Shown here: piece by piece, positions 1-7,092 of the stretch | Position numbering within the stretch: the stretch's first letter is position 1 | How the letters are laid out: every line of letters begins with the position of its first letter | Virus record (IMG/VR): IMGVR_UViG_3300042516_002394 | Span: 1 to 37,776 of that record | Direction: 5' to 3' (one strand) | DNA from: a virus | Length of the DNA stretch: 37,776 nt | The notes under the pieces: model-generated | The model's input: only the letters and a program-made list of their open reading frames with translations | The model's database searches: none | What the model was told of the DNA's origin: nothing | Program-made: the position numbers and the translations under genes

Positions 1-116
1 GCCGCCAGCAGGTCAGGCGCGGCGGCGATGAGGTGTGCGTTTGCTTCAATGACATCTCTTCCGATTGGCTGCCCAGAAAGACCAAGACAAGGCGCGACCG
101 TCGCCGTCGCGTCTGG
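1..116. repeat. Terminal direct repeat, left copy
   Basis: These 116 bases are identical to 37661-37776. The repeat lies inside a leftward coding sequence and the reading frame continues across the join, so it reflects a circular or terminally redundant genome rather than a duplicated gene. It could be a true short terminal redundancy or the overlap an assembler leaves on a circular contig. The sequence alone does not separate these. Confidence 0.97.
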
Positions 117-239
117 CCACGGCGCTTCGGTCCTCTCGTGCCCGAGGTTGAGATGAGCGACCCAGTATTTTCCGGCGCGATACGGTTCGTCGACCACTTC
201 GTCGATCGTCCACGGTCCCGGTGTGTGCCTCGTCGTCAT
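1..239 (-). CDS. HTPGPW-family phage protein, N-terminal part (gene spans the genome join)
   Basis: Function unknown. Translation from the ATG at 239-237 starts MTTRHTPGPW and reaches ANAHLIAAAPDLLAA at the window edge, where the frame continues at 37660 down to 37414. The whole protein is 161 aa. The HTPGPW start and the LIAAAPDLL segment mark a small protein family common in phage accessory operons and often of unknown role. The start codon overlaps the stop of the upstream resolvase gene as ATGA, so translation is probably coupled. A shorter paralogue lies at 36481-36750. The family call rests on motif recognition; the continuity across the join is read directly. Confidence 0.85.
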   Translation of the reverse strand, partial: MTTRHTPGPWTIDEVVDEPYRAGKYWVAHLNLGHERTEAPWPDATATVAPCLGLSGQPIGRDVIEANAHLIAAAPDLLA

Positions 240-607
240 TCGTCACCCCATACTAGTTTGATCTCTACTCGGTACTGCTTCGGCGCGCCCTTGCGCTGCT
301 CGTAGCGCCACGCGATCGGGCCGCGCGGCCCATCGTCGACGCCGAAGAACGCGGCGACCTCGTCGCGGATTGCCTTGAACGCCCCGGCAAGGTTGTCGTC
401 GTCGAGCATGCGCGGCGCGATACGAGCCAGCGTGCACGTCGTTGGCGGGGTTGGCGCGTCGATGCCCGGAAACCATTGGCAACGCAGCGCCACGGCCACT
501 ACAGCGCGCTCTTTCTTGGCTCGCGCCGCGCGTCGGGTCCAGTGCACGCGGGCGTTCAGCGCGGCGCCGAGGCGCATGCCCTCAATCGGGATTGCGATGG
601 TCGTCAT
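236..607 (-). CDS. RusA-like Holliday junction resolvase
   Basis: Probable structure-specific endonuclease that cuts four-way DNA junctions made during phage recombination or replication, and so prepares DNA for packaging. From the ATG at 607 the protein is 123 aa. It carries the RusA-type acidic cluster LDDDNL, then a lysine six residues after the Asn, an Asp four further on, and GVDDG; these match the metal-binding Asp and the Lys of RusA nucleases. RusA is about 120 aa, the same length. A GTG at 613 could extend it by two residues, but the ATG overlaps the upstream stop as ATGA, favouring 607. It sits with Sak4-like and DUF669-like genes in one leftward operon, which fits recombination. 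Overall similarity could not be searched, so a divergent RusA-fold protein of other use is possible. Confidence 0.68.
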   Translation of the reverse strand: MTTIAIPIEGMRLGAALNARVHWTRRAARAKKERAVVAVALRCQWFPGIDAPTPPTTCTLARIAPRMLDDDNLAGAFKAIRDEVAAFFGVDDGPRGPIAWRYEQRKGAPKQYRVEIKLVWGDE

Positions 608-852
608 TCCCACACCCGCACGCTAAGGACGCCAGCCCGCTCCAGAGCATCGGCCCCGAAAAGCCAGTTGAGGCGGGTGATGCACCGGTCATCGGGCACG
701 GCGCGCTCCTGCTCCCATAGGCACACCGCTTGACGCGTCACGCCGCAGACGTCGGCGACGTAAGCGAGGCTGTAGTTTTTCGTCGCACGCAGCGACGCGA
801 GGCGTTCGCCGTCGAGCCTGATTCGCCTCGGTCCTCTGTACCTGTCGATCAC
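604..852 (-). CDS. Small helix-turn-helix DNA-binding protein
   Basis: An 82-aa protein whose middle reads as an XRE/Cro-type helix-turn-helix: ADVCGVTRQAVCLWEQERAVP at about residues 33-53, with the usual G-V-T-R-Q-A-V turn and W-E recognition helix end. Such proteins bind operators as dimers and often control phage early genes. The chosen start is the GTG at 852-850 with AGGTGA about six bases upstream. The frame stays open much further upstream, but that part is antisense-like shadow of the neighbouring DUF669-like gene. It is a candidate for the factor binding the symmetric operator at 2709-2761, but nothing in the sequence proves the pairing. Confidence 0.8.
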   Translation of the reverse strand: MIDRYRGPRRIRLDGERLASLRATKNYSLAYVADVCGVTRQAVCLWEQERAVPDDRCITRLNWLFGADALERAGVLSVRVWE

Positions 853-976
853 GTCGTCACCTGTCAAAAAAGAAGCCCCGAATCCCTGCGGCCACCTGAA
901 GCGATTCAGACGGACGCCCGGCGGCGGAATTGCTACCGGTTTGCCGCGCTCGGGGCCACACGCGGCGGGGTCGGTG

Positions 977-1507
977 CTACTGCGGCTGTCGGCGCGAAAG
1001 GAACGCGGGTGCGGCCTTGCCCGGCGTGGCGGGCTTCGCGGTGGGCGCGGGCGCGGGCGCGCTCGGCGCCTGGCCGGCGACAAGCTCGCGCTTCTTGATC
1101 TTGTTGCGCGCTTCCCAATCGCCCTTCGCGGGCTCGACGTCGACGGCGGCGATGCACTCGCGCTCGAGCATCGGCGCGAGGCTCGACCCGCTGACGCCGT
1201 ACGCGGCGAGCATGCGCACGACGTAGGCACGACCGCGCGCCATGACCTTGCCGTCCTCGTGGGCGACGACGTAGCGCGACCAGATCTTGCGCCCGCGGTG
1301 GGGGCTTTCGTCGTCGCAGATCGTCTCTTCGATCGACGCCATGATCGTCGTCGGGTTGTTCTTCGACGGCTGCACCTTCGCCGAGGTGCAGATCACGCGG
1401 TACCGGCCCGGCGGCAGCAAGTCGAACGAGGGCGCCTCCACCGTGCTCGTGTCAAACCCGAGATCCATGTCGTCGCCGCTACTGCTGTCGTTGTTCCAAT
1501 CGCTCAC
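977..1507 (-). CDS. DUF669-like protein, putative ssDNA-binding or recombination accessory protein
   Basis: A 176-aa protein starting at a GTG (1507-1505) with AGAGG upstream. The segment LLPPGRYRVICTSAKVQPSK, followed by IMASIEETICDD and RGRKIWSRYVV, matches the DUF669 pattern: a small beta-rich domain that begins L-P-x-G-x-Y and later has G-R-K. DUF669 genes usually sit beside phage AAA ATPases and are thought to serve as ssDNA-binding or recombination accessory proteins. Here it lies two genes downstream of a Sak4-like ATPase, the expected context. The C-terminal third, from about residue 140, is Ala/Pro-rich and probably disordered. It does not end in the acidic tip typical of SSB; that feature is found instead on the helicase at 2811-4526. 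Confidence 0.62.
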   Translation of the reverse strand: MSDWNNDSSSGDDMDLGFDTSTVEAPSFDLLPPGRYRVICTSAKVQPSKNNPTTIMASIEETICDDESPHRGRKIWSRYVVAHEDGKVMARGRAYVVRMLAAYGVSGSSLAPMLERECIAAVDVEPAKGDWEARNKIKKRELVAGQAPSAPAPAPTAKPATPGKAAPAFLSRRQPQ

Positions 1508-1555
1508 GTTTGCCTCTGCTCGTTATGCGGGCGCCTATCCCCCGCGTTCGGCTGG

Positions 1556-1576
1556 TAGCCCCGTGACGTGGGGCTA
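1556..1576. other. Intergenic hairpin
   Basis: TAGCCCC (1556-1562) and GGGGCTA (1570-1576) pair perfectly around a 7-base loop, just 3' of the small gene at 1582-1764 and 5' of the DUF669-like gene. There is no T-run on either strand, so it is not a normal intrinsic terminator. It may be an RNA-processing or mRNA-stability element in the leftward transcript. Confidence 0.4.
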
Positions 1577-1581
1577 GGCGT

Positions 1582-1764
1582 TCACGCGCGTTGCCGATCC
1601 ATCCACCCGTCGAGGTAGCCTTCGCGCAATCCGTCGACGTACGACCCGAGCCTGACGACCTCCCGCAGCGAATCCGAATCATCGGCGTCGTGCATGTCGA
1701 CAGACCAGATCACGTTAGCCAGCGCGCGCGCGAGCGATTCTGTCGGCATGACGTCGCGCCTCAC
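1582..1764 (-). CDS. Small hypothetical protein
   Basis: A 60-aa acidic protein, not recognised, with an internal stretch REVVRLGSYVDGLREGYLDG that looks helical. The GTG at 1764 overlaps the stop of the upstream Sak4-like gene as GTGA, suggesting translational coupling. An ATG at 1749 with GAGG eight bases upstream is an alternative start giving 55 aa. Its place between the Sak4-like and DUF669-like genes suggests a role in the recombination block, but this is inference from position only. Confidence 0.6.
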   Translation of the reverse strand: MRRDVMPTESLARALANVIWSVDMHDADDSDSLREVVRLGSYVDGLREGYLDGWMDRQRA

Positions 1765-2456
1765 GTTGCACCGCCGATCTTCGCGATGATCGCGCCGAGG
1801 TCAGCCGGCTCGTACGCCTCAAGCTTGCCGCTGCGGTCCTTCGCCACCGATTTGCCATCGGTCGCGGTCAAGAGGTAGCGGCTGGCGATCTTGCCGCCGT
1901 TGCCATCGTCTTCGTCGACGACGATCAGGCGAAACACCTCGTCAAAGAGGTACGGCAATGCCTCGCCCAGCTTCGCGCCTGGCATGCCGATGCCGTGACT
2001 GACGCGCCCCGTCGCTTCGTCCTTCGTGCTGGCGAGCTTGGCGCTGAAATACACGCCGCACGACAAGTCGCGGAAAGCGCGCATGATCTTGAGCATCTCG
2101 TCGGAGAGCGCGCCATACGCGGCTCTGGGATCTTTGGTTTTTGACTTTTCCGCGCTCAAGACCACCTCGCCAATCTCGCTGACGCTGTCGAGCACGACCC
2201 ACGCGTAGCCGTGGTCGCCCGCGCGCAGCTCGGCGTAGACGGCGCGCAGCGCTTCGATGCTCGTGACCTCGACAACGTCGGCGTCGATGTCGGCGCCAGC
2301 GAGACTGAGCAACCCGGCTTCGGCCGAGATGATCAGGATCTTTCCGGTAAGCGATGCAATCAGCGTCGTCTTGCCAACGCCAGCACCGCCGTAGACGAGG
2401 ATCTTGGGTGCGCGGCTTTCGACGGCGTCGCGCAGGCTTTTCTTTGTAATCAACAT
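1761..2456 (-). CDS. Sak4-like RecA-fold ATPase (AAA_24 family), putative strand-annealing protein
   Basis: A 231-aa P-loop ATPase. Walker A GGAGVGKT is at residues 23-30 and a Walker B strand WVVLDS at 86-91, followed by a long conserved region with DPRAAYGALSDEM. This is the compact RecA-core layout of phage AAA_24 nucleotide-binding proteins, several of which (Sak4) promote annealing or strand exchange with a partner ssDNA-binding protein. The DUF669-like neighbour is a plausible partner, and the RecB/Cas4-type nuclease at 34349-35086 could supply single strands. The ATG at 2456 with GGAG upstream was preferred to an upstream codon at 2501 that would run into the adjacent gene. The ATPase call is strong; annealing activity is inferred from family and context. 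Confidence 0.8.
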   Translation of the reverse strand: MLITKKSLRDAVESRAPKILVYGGAGVGKTTLIASLTGKILIISAEAGLLSLAGADIDADVVEVTSIEALRAVYAELRAGDHGYAWVVLDSVSEIGEVVLSAEKSKTKDPRAAYGALSDEMLKIMRAFRDLSCGVYFSAKLASTKDEATGRVSHGIGMPGAKLGEALPYLFDEVFRLIVVDEDDGNGGKIASRYLLTATDGKSVAKDRSGKLEAYEPADLGAIIAKIGGAT

Positions 2457-2470
2457 AATCTGTGCTCCGT

Positions 2471-2653
2471 TCAGAAAGTCAGGATGTCCAACGTGTCGCA
2501 CGCGCTGTCGAGCGTAGCGCCAAGGTACGTATCACCGTCGTGCCAGCCGTAGCGCGCGCGGCCATTCGGCAACAGCGACAAGCGGCGGTCGATGCGACGG
2601 CCGAGGTATTGCTCAATCGCGGCGCGGAGAAAGGTGTTGTATCGAAGGCTCAT
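2471..2653 (-). CDS. Small hypothetical protein, first gene of the leftward operon
   Basis: A 60-aa basic protein starting at the ATG at 2653 with a good GGGAGA six bases upstream. It is the first gene behind the leftward promoter at 2702-2730, with a leader of about 40 bases. It contains RAAIEQYLGRRIDRRLSLLP and a C-terminal DGDTYLGATLDSACDTLDIL. No family is recognised. Being first in an early phage operon, it is a candidate for a host-interaction or regulatory peptide, an inference from position alone. Confidence 0.7.
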   Translation of the reverse strand: MSLRYNTFLRAAIEQYLGRRIDRRLSLLPNGRARYGWHDGDTYLGATLDSACDTLDILTF

Positions 2654-2701
2654 CGTCGTCTCTCCCTGTGTGCCGGGCTGCACTGCGCAGCCCGTGGGAG
2701 C

Positions 2702-2730
2702 ATCCTACGCCTGATCTGATGACGTGTCAA
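2702..2730 (-). promoter_or_regulatory. Leftward early promoter (sigma70-like)
   Basis: On the minus strand a perfect -35 TTGACA (2730-2725) is followed by a 17-base spacer and a -10 TAGGAT (2707-2702). It would start the long leftward operon about 40 bases upstream of the first start codon at 2653. Confidence 0.82.
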
Positions 2731-2761
2731 GTGTTCGCTAGACAAACGACGCAGATCAGGC
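2709..2761. promoter_or_regulatory. Symmetric operator spanning two divergent promoters
   Basis: A 10-base arm GCCTGATCTG (2709-2718) and its exact inverted copy CAGATCAGGC (2752-2761) lie at mirror-image places, each within a promoter spacer and next to its -10 box. Arm centres are 43 bases apart, about four helical turns. Related GCAGATC words recur at 2782-2788 and 2802-2808. This is the layout expected of an operator controlling both early units at once. Confidence 0.68.
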
Positions 2762-2767
2762 TAGAGT
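2739..2767 (+). promoter_or_regulatory. Rightward early promoter (sigma70-like)
   Basis: TAGACA (2739-2744), a 17-base spacer and TAGAGT (2762-2767) form a reasonable sigma70-type promoter for the helicase and Prim-Pol genes. Transcripts would begin near 2774, about 37 bases before the helicase GTG. Its -35 box is only 8 bases from the leftward -35 box. Confidence 0.7.
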
Positions 2768-2810
2768 GGCGTCACAACGCGGCAGATCCGCTGCGTGGGA
2801 GGCAGATCAA

Positions 2811-4526
2811 GTGCAACTCAGGGACTACCAGCAAGAAGCCGTCGACGCGGTGCTTGCCTATTGGGGTAAAGGCGGAACCAACCCACTTGTCGAGGTGCCG
2901 ACTGGCGGCGGCAAGAGCGCGATCCTTGGCGAACTTGCCCGTGTCGTCGTCGAGGAGTGCGGCGGGCGTGTGGTGATCGCCACGCATCGCGCCGAACTCA
3001 TCGAGCAAGACGCGGCCGCGTGCCGTCGGGTGTGGCCGATGGCGCCCTTGGCGGTGTGGAGTGCCAGCCTTGGCAAGCGTGGCGTTGCCCCGATCACGGT
3101 CTGCGGCGTGCAAACGGTGGCGCGCAAGGCGCGCGATCTGGGCGTGGTCGACGTGCTGATCGTCGACGAAGCGCACCTGATCCCACCGGAAGGAGCGGGA
3201 CAGTACCAGACGCTCGTGAGGGGCTTGCGCGAGACAAACCCGGCGCTGCGCATCGTGGGCCTTACCGCGACGCCGTACCGTCTCGGGCAGGGCTACCTGA
3301 CGCAAGGTGAGGGCGCGCTTTTCAGCTCGATCTGCTACCGCGTGCAGATCCCGCGGCTCGTCGCGGCGGGGCACCTGGCGCCACTGGTGACGGGCAGCGT
3401 GGGCGCGCAGATCGACACGTCGCAGCTTGCGATCAGGGCAGGCGAATTTGCCGCGCGCGATCTTGAGCTCGCGGCCGACATTGCCGAAGTGACCGAACGG
3501 GTCGCCGACGACGTAGCGGCGGCGCTCGCGGCAGGGCGCACGTCGGCGTTGCTCTTCGGGTGCAGCGTGGCGCACGCGGAGCACCTGCGGGACGCGCTCG
3601 GCGCGCGCGGCGTCGAGTGCGCCACAATCACCGGCGAGACGGACCAGATGGTGCGGCAAGGGATCATCGGGCGATTCAGGCGGCGCGAGCTCGCGGCGCT
3701 GGCATCCTGCGACGTGCTGACCACCGGGTTCGACGCCCCGGTGGTCGACACGTTGGCGATCGTTCGCGCCACGGCGTCCCCCTCTTTGTACTGTCAAATC
3801 GTCGGCCGCGGCATGCGCCCTGCCGATGGGAAGGCTGACTGTCTGGTGCTCGACTACGGCGGCAACATTGCCCGGCACGGCCCCGTCGACGAGATCAAGA
3901 TCCGGCCGAAGTCAAAAGGCGACGGCAAGGCGCCAAAAAAGACGTGCGCCAACTGTGCCGCCGAGCAGCCCGCTGGCGCGCGGGTGTGCTCGGGGTGCGA
4001 CTGCGAGTTTCCGGAGCCCGAGAAGAGGGCCAACGCGCAGGCGTCGGCTTTGCCGGTGCTGTCGACTGGCGCGCTCGGCGGCGGGCCAACCTCGACGAAG
4101 CACGCGGTAGGCGACGTGCAATTCCACGAGCACCGCAAGAAGTCGGGCGACGGCCCGCCGACGTTGCGGGTCGACTACTACGGCGCCGACGATGGCAAAA
4201 GCACACGCGTTCCGACGAAGGTTGCGAGCGAGTGGGTGTGTGTGCAGCACGAGGGATTCGCCCACAGCAAGGCAGCGAAGTGGTGGGCGCAGCACGTTGG
4301 CACGCGCATGCCGTCGACCGTGGCCGAGGCAGTCGAGCGCCTGCGGGCGGGCGAGATGCCGCGCGTTGTCGAGATCGAGACGCGCCCGGACGGCGACTAC
4401 ACGCGCGTCGTCCGCCTGCGGCAAGAGGCGGGGCGGCAGCCTGGGGATGACGAAGAGACAGCGTTGCCACCGGCGCCGACGACGGCGCCAGTGGATGCGT
4501 GGGGCGACGAGGAATTGCCGTTCTAA
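2811..4526 (+). CDS. SF2 DEAH-box helicase with zinc ribbon and SSB-like C-terminal tip
   Basis: ATP-dependent DNA helicase of superfamily 2, 571 aa, likely opening the template for the downstream primase-polymerase. Visible motifs: I PTGGGKS (30-36), II DEAH (119-122), III TATP (152-155), V TGFDAP (305-310), VI QIVGRGMRP (329-337). A four-Cys zinc ribbon follows (C379, C382, C393, C396). A C-terminal region of about 150 residues has no motif I know and ends in WGDEELPF, closely resembling the acidic DDDIPF tip by which bacterial SSB recruits partners. The GTG at 2811 is chosen because GGGAGG lies eight bases upstream; an in-frame GTG at 2766 overlaps the promoter -10 box. It is the first gene of the rightward unit. 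Confidence 0.92.
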   Translation: MQLRDYQQEAVDAVLAYWGKGGTNPLVEVPTGGGKSAILGELARVVVEECGGRVVIATHRAELIEQDAAACRRVWPMAPLAVWSASLGKRGVAPITVCGVQTVARKARDLGVVDVLIVDEAHLIPPEGAGQYQTLVRGLRETNPALRIVGLTATPYRLGQGYLTQGEGALFSSICYRVQIPRLVAAGHLAPLVTGSVGAQIDTSQLAIRAGEFAARDLELAADIAEVTERVADDVAAALAAGRTSALLFGCSVAHAEHLRDALGARGVECATITGETDQMVRQGIIGRFRRRELAALASCDVLTTGFDAPVVDTLAIVRATASPSLYCQIVGRGMRPADGKADCLVLDYGGNIARHGPVDEIKIRPKSKGDGKAPKKTCANCAAEQPAGARVCSGCDCEFPEPEKRANAQASALPVLSTGALGGGPTSTKHAVGDVQFHEHRKKSGDGPPTLRVDYYGADDGKSTRVPTKVASEWVCVQHEGFAHSKAAKWWAQHVGTRMPSTVAEAVERLRAGEMPRVVEIETRPDGDYTRVVRLRQEAGRQPGDDEETALPPAPTTAPVDAWGDEELPF

Positions 4527-4534
4527 AAAAGCAA

Positions 4535-4556
4535 CGCCCGGCGGTGAGGCCGGGCG
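4535..4556. other. Hairpin after the helicase gene (possible minus-strand terminator)
   Basis: CGCCCGGC (4535-4542) pairs with GCCGGGCG (4549-4556) around a 6-base loop. A six-A run lies just before it on the plus strand, so on the minus strand the hairpin is followed by GTTGC and then six T. It could stop antisense transcription. For the rightward transcript it is only a hairpin between two genes. Confidence 0.45.
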
Positions 4557-4649
4557 ACACGTCGACGGAGGGAGTAGCCGGCGACGTGGAAGCAAGAGGC
4601 TAGCGCCGACGACGTCGGCGTGCAAGACATCAAAGTGGGAGAAGAAAGC

Positions 4650-6935
4650 ATGACATCGATCGATCTGGCTCTGTCCCTCGCAGCGCGAGGCTGGCCCGTG
4701 TTTCCCGTTGGCAAGAACAAGCGACCGATCATCGGAGAGTGGACGACGCGCGCGACGACCGACGAAGCGCGCTTGCGTGACCTCTTTGCCGGGTATCCAT
4801 CGTGCGCGGTAGGGATCGCGTGCGGGCGGGCGTCTGGTCTTTTCGTCGTCGACGTCGACGGGGACGGCGAGCACGCGATCCACGAGCGGCTTGATCCGAC
4901 GCTGATCGTAGAAACCCCAAGCGGCGGGTTTCATTACTACTACGCGATGCCCGATGACGTCGTCGACGACGACGTGTTGCGCAACACGCAAAAGGCCGAA
5001 GCGTGCCTCGGCTACCCCGACGTCGACACACGGGGGATCGGCGGCTACGTCGTTGCCCCGGGTAGCTCGACGTCTGGGGGCAGCTATCGCATCGTCTCCG
5101 ACGTGCCGCCTGCGCCGATCCCTACGTGGATCGTCGAGGCCATGCGCGCCTATAAGCGCGCCAAGGCGGCGCCGCAGGCGCAGCAGCGCGCGTCCCTGCC
5201 GATGATGTGGCGTGACGCCAGCGTCGCGCAGGAACGCGCGCGGCGGTACGCAGAGCGCATGCCTGGCAGCGTGTCAGGGCAGGGCGGGCACGTTGCGGCG
5301 ATGAAGGTCGCGCGCGCGATCGTGACAGGCTTCGGGCTCGACGAGGGCGCGGCGCTTGACGTCATGCGAGCGTGGAACGCCAAATGCTCGCCGCCGTGGT
5401 CGGAGAAGGAGCTTGTGCACAAGGTCAACGAAGCGGTCACGAAGCCCGATCCGCAAGGGCACGCACCGGGGCATATGCTTGAACGGTTGCCGCCCGATCC
5501 TTTCGGCGGGTTGGCGATCACCGGTACCGAGGTGCTTGACGTGGTCGACGGGGAAGCGATCACCGCAGCACCGTCGGCGTCGGTGGCGAAACCTCGGCAA
5601 TTCGTGCGCCTGCCCGAGCCCGACGATCGGGCGCAATGGGATCTGCTCGACGAGATCCGCGCGCTTGGCGGGTTGTGCGACACGTTCGCCGGATGGGTGA
5701 TCGCCGGCGCAGACTACCCGCAGCCGGCGCTCACCGTGGGCGCGACGGTGGCGCTTGGGGCGTCGCTAGGGCAGCGGCGGTGGACGTTCGAGCGCACGAC
5801 CACTAGCGCGATCGTGGTTGCGGTTGCTTCAACCGCATCGGGCAAGGGAAGACCGCAGGGGGCGCTGGGGCAGGTGCTGCGCGAATGCTGGCCGGCGACG
5901 GCTGGCGCCAACGACCTTTCGTCGACGCAGTCGACGATCAACCGAATCGAGACGGCCACCGGGCAGGGCGTCGGGCTGACGCTGATCCTCGACGAGTATG
6001 GCCCAAGACTCAAGACGCTGTTCGACTCGCGCGGCGGGCATCAGAAAGAGATGCGCGCGCTGCTGCTGACGCTGTCGACCATCGGAACAGGGGCCTACGT
6101 CGCGGCGACGTCGGCGACGAAAGGCGGGCAGGATCGGGTGATCCGTGCACCTGGACTGACGATCTTCGGGTCGTCGACTCCCGCGGCGTTGCATGACGCG
6201 ATCGGAAAGTTGGCGGTCGAGGATGGCTTCATGGGGCGCCACCTGTGGTGCGAAGGCTTGTCGGTGCTCCCGAAGCGCCAGCGGGCAGCCGCGGGCAGCG
6301 GGGCGATCCCGCGCGCGGTGGCCGAAGCCGTGCGGGCGTGCCGCGACAGCCATGAGGCGTGGCACCGTGGGCGCCCTGAGTTGGGCGACGCGGCGAAAGG
6401 CGACCCGCTTGCGATGTACGTGCCCGAAGAGGCCGAGGACGCGGGCGCGGCGGATCTGCTTTACGGCTACGCGGAGCACTGCGACGATCGGCGCCGGCAT
6501 CCGGTACCGGGGGACGTGCCGCCCGCGTTGCTCGGTCGATGCGCCGAGCAGGCGACCCGTACCGCGCTGGCGCTCGCGATCCTGTGCTGCGAATGGCCCG
6601 CGTGGCCGCGCGTAACGCGCCCCATGGCCGAGGCGGCTATCAGGCTGACCGAGATGAGCGGGTGGACCATCTCGCGCAGCCTGCGCGACCATAGCGCGCC
6701 AGCGTGGGACGACGCGGCTGGGCGCGTAGCCTACGTCGAGGCCGCTATCCAACGGTTGGCCGATGCCGATGGGTGGTGCGAGCGGTCGGAGCTTCTGCGG
6801 GCGTGCAGGACGCTCGACGCCATGGCGCTTGACCTCGTGCTGTCGCGCCTCAGCGACGAAGGAGGGTTGCAGGTTGAACGCATCGTGACCGGACGGCCTG
6901 GACGGCCTGGGGCGCGCTTGCGTTTAATCGAGTGA
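4650..6935 (+). CDS. Primase-polymerase (Prim-Pol) fused to a P-loop helicase-like domain
   Basis: A 761-aa replication protein that probably primes and extends phage DNA. The first 200 residues are an archaeo-eukaryotic Prim-Pol domain (PF09250 type): ALSLAARGWPVFPVGKNKRP at the start, the catalytic pair in VVDVDGD (D68, D70) and GGFHYYY (H95), then DTRGIGGYVVAPGS. A helical region with SPPWSEKELVHKVNEAV follows near 250, typical of primase C-terminal linkers. The second half resembles DUF3987-type ATPases, with ASTASGKGRP as a likely P-loop, LILDEYGP as Walker B and APGLTIFGSSTP downstream. The ATG at 4650 has GGGAGAAGA just upstream. It follows the helicase by 123 bases and precedes the palindromic island that may be the origin. 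No separate family A or B polymerase is present. Confidence 0.87.
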   Translation: MTSIDLALSLAARGWPVFPVGKNKRPIIGEWTTRATTDEARLRDLFAGYPSCAVGIACGRASGLFVVDVDGDGEHAIHERLDPTLIVETPSGGFHYYYAMPDDVVDDDVLRNTQKAEACLGYPDVDTRGIGGYVVAPGSSTSGGSYRIVSDVPPAPIPTWIVEAMRAYKRAKAAPQAQQRASLPMMWRDASVAQERARRYAERMPGSVSGQGGHVAAMKVARAIVTGFGLDEGAALDVMRAWNAKCSPPWSEKELVHKVNEAVTKPDPQGHAPGHMLERLPPDPFGGLAITGTEVLDVVDGEAITAAPSASVAKPRQFVRLPEPDDRAQWDLLDEIRALGGLCDTFAGWVIAGADYPQPALTVGATVALGASLGQRRWTFERTTTSAIVVAVASTASGKGRPQGALGQVLRECWPATAGANDLSSTQSTINRIETATGQGVGLTLILDEYGPRLKTLFDSRGGHQKEMRALLLTLSTIGTGAYVAATSATKGGQDRVIRAPGLTIFGSSTPAALHDAIGKLAVEDGFMGRHLWCEGLSVLPKRQRAAAGSGAIPRAVAEAVRACRDSHEAWHRGRPELGDAAKGDPLAMYVPEEAEDAGAADLLYGYAEHCDDRRRHPVPGDVPPALLGRCAEQATRTALALAILCCEWPAWPRVTRPMAEAAIRLTEMSGWTISRSLRDHSAPAWDDAAGRVAYVEAAIQRLADADGWCERSELLRACRTLDAMALDLVLSRLSDEGGLQVERIVTGRPGRPGARLRLIE

Positions 6936-6962
6936 TCCGCTAAGCTGACGACGTCAACAGGC

Positions 6963-7058
6963 CGGGAGATTAATTATTTCCCGAACCACTGTAAGTAACG
7001 CGTGTCAACTCGTGTCACTTACAGATCAAGGAAAGAAATAATCGGAATTATAATTCCG
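6963..7058. other. AT-rich palindromic island, candidate replication origin
   Basis: Three inverted repeats lie side by side: an imperfect palindrome CGGGA...TCCCG (6963-6983) with an AT-only core, an 8-base stem CTGTAAGT (6989-6996) with ACTTACAG (7017-7024), and a perfect 16-base palindrome CGGAATTATAATTCCG (7043-7058). CGTGTCA is repeated directly at 7001-7007 and 7011-7017. It lies immediately after the Prim-Pol gene. Easily melted AT-rich DNA with repeats beside replication genes is typical of origins, but operator or RNA roles remain open. Confidence 0.5.
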
Positions 7059-7092
7059 AGGGTAGGTCTTTTTTTCAACTTGACCAATGCCC

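Noticed and set aside
853-976. Possible minus-strand terminator upstream of the HTH gene (GCCCCGA ... TCGGGGC followed by TTCTTTTTT)
   Set aside because: The arms are only about seven bases and about 75 bases apart, with no strong local hairpin. Too weak to call.
2772-3878. 368-codon minus-strand open frame opposite the helicase
   Set aside because: Arg/His/Asp-rich translation with no domain, lying exactly antisense to a motif-rich helicase. It is a GC-bias shadow.
5829-6752. 307-codon minus-strand open frame opposite Prim-Pol
   Set aside because: Low-complexity Arg/Ala-rich product and no ribosome site; antisense shadow.
7068-7075. Second terminator ending in the seven-T run after the 16-base palindrome
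   Set aside because: The palindrome is AT-rich, would make a weak stem, and is ten bases from the T-run; the true terminator lies just downstream.
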